Positions 15,740-19,377 of a stretch of 19,377 bases of DNA are shown one piece after another. The stretch's first letter is position 1. Each line of letters opens with the position of its first letter. The notes beneath the pieces are model-generated. The model saw only the letters and a list, made by a program, of their open reading frames with translations, was not told the origin of the DNA and did not search any database. A program made the translations under genes and the position numbers. The stretch comes from Syntrophaceae bacterium UBA2208 (GTDB lineage Bacteria; Desulfobacterota; BSN033; UBA1163), in NCBI GenBank assembly GCA_002327885.1, contig DCUS01000108.1:33021-52397 (forward strand), read 5' to 3'.

Positions 15740-15898
15740 ATGGTCAAAACAAAAAACGTGGGGAAGCAGGAGTCGATAGTTCGTTCCATCTTGGGGAGCA
15801 TTCTGATCGTCCTCTCTTTTTTCATCTCGGGAATCTTCTGGCTGGGTGTTGGGTTGATCGGTGTAATCATTGTCATTTCTGCTCTCTTTAAATACTGA
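15740..15898 (+). CDS. Small DUF2892-like membrane protein
   Basis: This 52-residue frame begins MVKTKNVGKQESIVRSILGS and continues with about 30 hydrophobic residues, ending ALFKY. The N-terminal N-V-G-x-x-x-x-x-x-R-x-x-L-G before a long hydrophobic hairpin, with a tryptophan-bearing turn (GIFWLG), matches the pattern of the DUF2892 (YgaP-type transmembrane) family as I know it. It lacks that family's usual terminal C-P-x-Y. AGGTGG lies five bases before the ATG; a GTG three codons upstream is an alternative. The family often accompanies sulfur-handling rhodanese domains, but none is seen here. Function unknown. Confidence 0.65.
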   Translation: MVKTKNVGKQESIVRSILGSILIVLSFFISGIFWLGVGLIGVIIVISALFKY

Positions 15899-15913
15899 CC
15901 GTGAAAGGGGCTC

Positions 15914-15933
15914 TTGCTGAAGGTCTTCAGCAA
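15914..15933. other. Short perfect hairpin downstream of the DUF2892-like gene
   Basis: TTGCTGAA (15914-15921) and TTCAGCAA (15926-15933) pair across a 4-base loop, 16 bases after the stop codon. There is no T-run after it, so it is not a standard terminator; it may stabilise the 3' end of the transcript. Confidence 0.35.
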
Positions 15934-16004
15934 AGAAGGTAAGGAAAAGGGATAGGTGAATATTTTACCGTTTGTAAGATTCCCGGAGTCTTCAACTCTT
16001 CCTT

Positions 16005-16272
16005 ATGGCCATGAAATTTCTCAGTAAGGCTAAAACATTTTACCACTGGGTGATCGTCAATGGATTTCTTGTCTACAAGATCTTTGTCAATCCGAAAACG
16101 CCCTGGTATGTCCGTTTACTGTTTTTGATCCCCCTTCATCATTCTCTTTGTCATAATCCTCGGTGCCCTTTGTCTTTACTTCGTCTGTATTTCAAAAAGT
16201 TGGTTCGCCTGGGCATTCACGAACATTGTGCTGGTGTTTCAATTCACCGCTGACATTTCTGTCAATTTCTAA
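16005..16272 (+). pseudogene. Small membrane protein interrupted by a one-base frameshift
   Basis: The first frame starts at ATG 16005 and reads as a basic/aromatic N terminus with N-P-K-T-P-W-Y-V-R-L-L-F-L-I-P, up to a run of five C (16130-16134). After it this frame becomes cysteine- and histidine-rich and implausible. The frame one base on continues smoothly as F-I-I-L-F-V-I-I-L-G-A-L-C-L-Y, then SKSWFAW and a hydrophobic end, to TAA at 16270. Removing one C would join the two into a protein of 88 residues with two or three hydrophobic segments. This may be a recent frameshift, a sequencing error or slippage in the C-run. The T-P-W-Y segment recalls DUF1232 proteins slightly, but the signature aspartates are absent. 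No ribosome site is obvious. Confidence 0.5.
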
Positions 16273-16504
16273 CAAAAATGTTCACTCCATTTTCTTCTCC
16301 CGAGAAAACGATGGTCCCATATTTTACCCGATTTGCAGCAACTTAACCCCATTCAACTTCAAAAACCACCAAGAATCAAAATTACCATTTGGCATTCTTT
16401 TTGATAATTTTTTCAGGATAATGAGTTTAAAAGTATTTTTATCGTTAAGATTCAGAGTTTGATTCTTCATTCTGATTAGAAAAGGTGGTATCTAAATATT
16501 GTCA

Positions 16505-16639
16505 ATGGAGGAAGATATCGCTTTGGCCAAAGAGGAGTTTAATCTTTCTGAGCGGATAACCGAACCACTCTATTTTTGGAATTTGATTGCTCTAATTATT
16601 GGAATTATTTTCAGTCTCTTCTTATTTCAAATCATTTGA
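16505..16639 (+). CDS. Possible 44-residue single-pass membrane protein
   Basis: The frame has an acidic, helical N terminus (MEEDIALAKEEFNLSERI) followed by a hydrophobic helix from about residue 23 to the end. AGGTGG lies 16 bases upstream, too far for the ATG, but an in-frame TTG at 16499 would be 10 bases from it. The soluble-then-helix arrangement is plausible for a small membrane protein, yet no family is recognised and chance cannot be excluded. Confidence 0.35.
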   Translation: MEEDIALAKEEFNLSERITEPLYFWNLIALIIGIIFSLFLFQII

Positions 16640-16692
16640 TTCTAAATCGGGCCCCCAAGGTCTATAAAGGACTCAAATGCTATCGTCATCTC

Positions 16693-16715
16693 GTAGACTT
16701 ATTCTTGAAGTCTAC
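16693..16715. promoter_or_regulatory. Inverted repeat upstream of the M23-bactofilin pair
   Basis: GTAGACTT (16693-16700) and AAGTCTAC (16708-16715) form a perfect 8-bp inverted repeat around 7 bases, about 90 bases before the M23 start. The position suits an operator or a leader hairpin; which one is unknown. Confidence 0.35.
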
Positions 16716-16801
16716 AAGTCGAGAATCCATATCGCTTTATCGGAATAGATGTTGGTTCGCTATTAAAGATTCTATGTATGCTTGTTGGCGGAGTCATGAA
16801 A

Positions 16802-17638
16802 ATGGACCGAATCCGTTTCTTATTCAAAAAAGCGCTCACCCCGATCACGATTATGGTGATCCCTCACGAGGACCTCAAAACCCTGAATCTAAAAGTCCCC
16901 TTCGTTGGAATTCTTCTCTTTTTGTTCGTTTTGATGCTTGGGGCCGTTCAAACCTATAGACTTTTCGTGAATGGGCTGAAGTATCCGTTTCTGGTCCATA
17001 GGGTGGATTTTTATACCCAAAAGTTTTCCGAATGGAATTCTACCCTTACCGCCTTAAAGGAAACGGAGAGGGATTTCTGCAAAATCTTCTCCCTCAGGTC
17101 CAAAGATAAGGTCTTGGACACGATCGATACTTCCTACTCCGGGGACATCGACATCCAGAACCTCATGGGAGAAATTCAGAAGACAGTTGAGAGGGTCGAT
17201 GAAATTAAGGACTATCTGCGCATCCAGAAAGATATCTATATGGCCACTCCCAAAGGATATCCGGTGGAAGGCAATATCAGCTCTCCCTACGGGATGAGAG
17301 ACAATCCTATCAGCGGGGAACGGGCTTTCCATTCCGGGGTGGATATATCAGCCACCCCTGGAATGCCCATCCGGGCCACCGCTGATGGGGTAGTCAGCTA
17401 TTCGGGATGGACCCAGTCCAGTGGATATGTGGTACTCATTGAACATGGGTGTGGTTTCTCCACGGCCTACGCTCACAATAGGAGCAACGCGGTCAAAGTG
17501 GGACAAAGAGTGAAGCGAGGAGAGATTGTCGGTTATATTGGTTCAAGCGGAAAATCGACAGGCCCCCACGTGCATTACGGAGTATGGGAGAAAGGGAAGA
17601 GTATCAACCCGAGCAAATTTCTTCAAGGGAGGTCGTAA
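16802..17638 (+). CDS. Membrane-anchored M23 (LytM-type) peptidase paired with bactofilin
   Basis: The 278-residue protein has one membrane helix (about 32-52), a linker (about 65-150) and a C-terminal LytM domain (about 152-275). Zinc and catalytic residues are present: H177 and D181 in FHSGVDIS, H225 in YAHNRS, and H256/H258 in GPHVHYG, so a working peptidoglycan endopeptidase is expected. I chose ATG 16802 because GGAG is eight bases upstream; ATGs at 16778 and 16796 are in frame alternatives. Its stop overlaps the bactofilin start by one base (TAATG). Such M23-bactofilin pairs are known, where the bactofilin polymer positions the hydrolase to shape the cell. It differs clearly from the M23 protein at 3042-3950, and the two are not recent copies. 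Confidence 0.9.
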   Translation: MDRIRFLFKKALTPITIMVIPHEDLKTLNLKVPFVGILLFLFVLMLGAVQTYRLFVNGLKYPFLVHRVDFYTQKFSEWNSTLTALKETERDFCKIFSLRSKDKVLDTIDTSYSGDIDIQNLMGEIQKTVERVDEIKDYLRIQKDIYMATPKGYPVEGNISSPYGMRDNPISGERAFHSGVDISATPGMPIRATADGVVSYSGWTQSSGYVVLIEHGCGFSTAYAHNRSNAVKVGQRVKRGEIVGYIGSSGKSTGPHVHYGVWEKGKSINPSKFLQGRS

Positions 17639-18024
17639 TGCTCACCAAGGAAACGGATAAACTGGAATCTTTCTTGGGGATGAATTCCAGTTTCAAGGGG
17701 GAATTGAACGTAAGAGGAACTTTGAGGGTTGACGGCACAGTTGAGGGGCAACTGAATGCCGACCATGTGATCCTGAGCGAAAGCGCTGAGGTAAAGGGGG
17801 AGATTAAGGCCGAAAGGATTATCATCGGTGGGAGGGTGGACGGAAACGTGCGCGCTCAGGAATTAGTGGAGATCAAATCCAAAGGAAAAATTTTTGGGGA
17901 TATCTTCACCCCAAAATTGGCCACAATAGAAGGGGCAGAGTTAAACGGAAAGGTCGAGATGAAAAAAGAGGAAAGAAAAGTAATCGAATTAGAACTCAAG
18001 GCTCGGGAAATGGGCAAGGGTTGA
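17638..18024 (+). CDS. Bactofilin (polymer-forming cytoskeletal protein)
   Basis: Bactofilins form nucleotide-free beta-helical filaments on the inner face of the membrane and organise peptidoglycan enzymes. The 128-residue product has the core pattern: F-L-G-x-x-S-x-F-K-G-E-L-N-V-R-G-T-L-R-V-D-G-T-V-E-G-Q, then short rungs with I-x-x-x-x-x-V-x-G-x-I/V repeated (E-V-K-G-E-I, R-V-D-G-N-V, K-I-F-G-D-I, E-L-N-G-K-V). A charged tail follows. GGGAGG lies five bases before the ATG, which overlaps the M23 stop. Translation is probably coupled, and the products likely act together in cell-shape control. Confidence 0.93.
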   Translation: MLTKETDKLESFLGMNSSFKGELNVRGTLRVDGTVEGQLNADHVILSESAEVKGEIKAERIIIGGRVDGNVRAQELVEIKSKGKIFGDIFTPKLATIEGAELNGKVEMKKEERKVIELELKAREMGKG

Positions 18025-18742
18025 AAGATCTTCATCCTTAATACAATCCTTCAACTGGTAATCCTCGGTTCTCGAATGTCTCTCCCCGCCATGACACGTG
18101 GTTATACTTTTTACGAATCCATCATGTATTAATTTCATTAAAATATTTTCTTTTAAGATTACAAATTATGTCACTCGATTATAAAAATTTTGTATGAATG
18201 GACGCTTGCTTCCGAGCAATTAAAATTCGTGTTTGGACTAACTTTATGATCGGCAGGATTTTTTGGAAACCGCGGAAAACTTTTTGAGATCAACGAACTG
18301 ACATTTTAGCAATTCAAAGTTGATTTTCATTGGTGGTCATTTTCCATCACAGCAACCTTTCATTGAGGAGGCTAACCTCCATTCTTTGCGATGCCCTTCC
18401 CTCCCTTCTTCTTTCCTGAAAAATTCTATTCCCTAATTTTCGGAAAGGGTGTATATTACAATTGTAAACGGATATTATGGATATGCTACTGCTCCCATGA
18501 GTAATTTATTCTTAATTTAATTCAAGTCCATAGGATATTTTTTAAAACGATCTTTTATGGAAAATATGGCATGAAACCCAATCCTTTCGAACATGGAGCC
18601 CCTATGAGCCAAATCCGTGATCTTCTGCGTAGGCGGATAAGAGAACATGTCGTGGTTTAAGATTTAAGAATCTATGAAAGCGGTATAATAAAATGTTGCA
18701 AGGGATGTCTGAAGCATCACACCTGAAAGAAAGGAGAGAAAT
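18025..18742. other. Gene-poor spacer of 718 bp before the broken aquaporin gene
   Basis: The stretch is AT-rich and has no frame I would call a gene. A 29-codon frame at 18571-18660 lacks a ribosome site. A 5-bp hairpin GGAGG-CTAA-CCTCC sits at 18367-18380. A consensus -10 TATAAT (18684-18689) lies about 55 bases before the aquaporin start, but no good -35 lies upstream of it. It may include flank brought in with the aquaporin gene. Confidence 0.5.
18456..18467. promoter_or_regulatory. Perfect 12-bp palindrome in the gene-poor spacer
   Basis: TTACAATTGTAA reads the same on both strands and is flanked by AT-rich sequence. Such symmetry is common in repressor sites, but in AT-rich DNA it may be chance. 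No adjacent regulator gene is visible. Confidence 0.25.
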
Positions 18743-19377
18743 ATGAAGCAATATGGCGCGTAGTTCTTTGGTACATTCTGGCTGGTTCTCGGGGGATGTG
18801 GCAGTGCTGTCCTCGCCGCAGCATTTCCAAGCGTCGGTATCGGACTATTAGGCGTGTCCCTTGCCTTTGGTCTTACCGTCTTGACGATGGCCTACGCCAT
18901 TGGACACATATCCGGCTGCCACCTCAATCCGGCTGTCTCCATTGGGCTTTGGGCGGGCGGTCGTTTCCAGGGGAGCAAGCTTTTTCCGTACATCGTCGCT
19001 GAGGTGCTTGGGGGGATTGTTGCGGGTGGCATCCTTTAACTAATTGCCAGCGGTAAGGCCGGATTTGATATGTCCACCGGTTTCGCTTCAAATGGCTATG
19101 GAGCCCATTCGCCGGGAGGCTAATCTTTGCTCGCTGCACTGATCACCGAAGTGGTCATGACCATGATGTTCTTGATCATCATTCTTGGAGCAACGGACAA
19201 GCGGGCACCGCACAAGGCTTTGCTCCGGTTGCCATTGGCTTGTGCCTAACCCTGATTCACCTGATCAGCATTCCTGTCACAAACACGTCGGTAAACCCTG
19301 CGAGGAGCACCGGGGTAGCGGTGTTCGTTGGTGGTTGGGCAATCGCTCAACTGTGGCTCTTCTGGATCGCTCCTATC
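18743..19377 (+). pseudogene. aqpZ: Aquaporin Z, broken by three stop codons and a frameshift; runs off the window
   Basis: From an ATG with GGAGAG upstream, the frame matches AqpZ (a MIP-family water channel in the inner membrane) almost along its whole length. The first NPA box is CHLNPAVS and the second is TSVNPARST; selectivity residues Phe, His, Thr and Arg of AqpZ all appear in place. Three in-frame stops interrupt it: TAG at 18761 (where AqpZ has Glu), TAA at 19037 and TAA at 19121 (both where it has Tyr). A shift of frame occurs at about 19211-19216, after which similarity resumes. Since motifs are otherwise preserved, loss of function looks recent, or errors are present. Its GC-rich composition differs from the AT-rich spacer before it, in line with horizontal transfer. 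The 3' end lies beyond the window. Confidence 0.9.

Noticed and set aside
16163..16462. A 99-codon plus-strand frame partly overlapping the frameshifted membrane protein
   Set aside because: It is in a third frame that matches neither hydrophobic half, lacks a ribosome site and has an unremarkable composition.
18571..18660. A 29-codon frame before the aquaporin gene
   Set aside because: No ribosome site, no recognised motif and a length expected by chance.
18743..19377. Stop-codon reassignment or recoding to explain the stops in the aquaporin gene
   Set aside because: Both TAG and TAA occur, at Glu and Tyr sites, together with a frameshift, while all other genes use these codons as normal stops.

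Overview
The window is bacterial chromosomal DNA from a Gram-negative organism (inner-membrane/outer-membrane lipid transport genes, LytM peptidases). The gene set (SecA with a SEC-C tail next to an argJ-like start, MlaEFD, bactofilin paired with an M23 peptidase, HdrD-like Fe-S protein) and the AT-rich inverted repeats between genes suggest an anaerobic Desulfobacterota/deltaproteobacterial lineage. That assignment is an inference from gene content; no rRNA marker is present. No tRNA, rRNA, CRISPR array or intact insertion sequence was seen.

Left block (1 to about 12,105, all minus strand). In transcription order: alanine racemase (alr), the MlaE-MlaF-MlaD phospholipid transporter, a secreted protein built from about 20 W/F-P-F-F/Y repeats, fabH, pmbA/tldE, a membrane-anchored M23 peptidase, secA and the first 17 codons of a probable argJ. 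The theme is envelope construction: D-Ala for peptidoglycan, lipid transport, fatty-acid initiation, peptidoglycan editing and protein export. mlaE-mlaF-mlaD are tightly spaced and probably cotranscribed through the repeat protein and fabH. The M23 gene and secA each have a good sigma70-type promoter, and a perfect 13-bp hairpin terminator separates them.

Divergent point (12,106-12,233). alr and a plus-strand ThiS-like/ThiF fusion start back to back. Neither has a visible Shine-Dalgarno sequence, and the promoter of the ThiF gene sits so close to its GTG that a leaderless transcript is likely.

Right block (12,234 to the end, plus strand). After ThiF come a secreted protein of two duplicated domains with matched cysteine pairs, a rho-independent terminator, and an HdrD-like Fe-S protein (two 4Fe-4S motifs plus two CCG domains). 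Next is a cluster of very small membrane proteins (one DUF2892-like, one apparently frameshifted, one uncertain), then a LytM peptidase overlapping a bactofilin gene by one base. A gene-poor stretch of 718 bp follows. The window ends in an aquaporin Z gene broken by three in-frame stop codons and a frameshift, although its channel motifs are intact.

The best candidate for something undescribed is the tandem W-P-F-F repeat protein (6530-8077), which is secreted and encoded directly downstream of mlaD. It could be an outer-membrane or periplasmic partner of the Mla system, but this rests on context and repeat pattern only.
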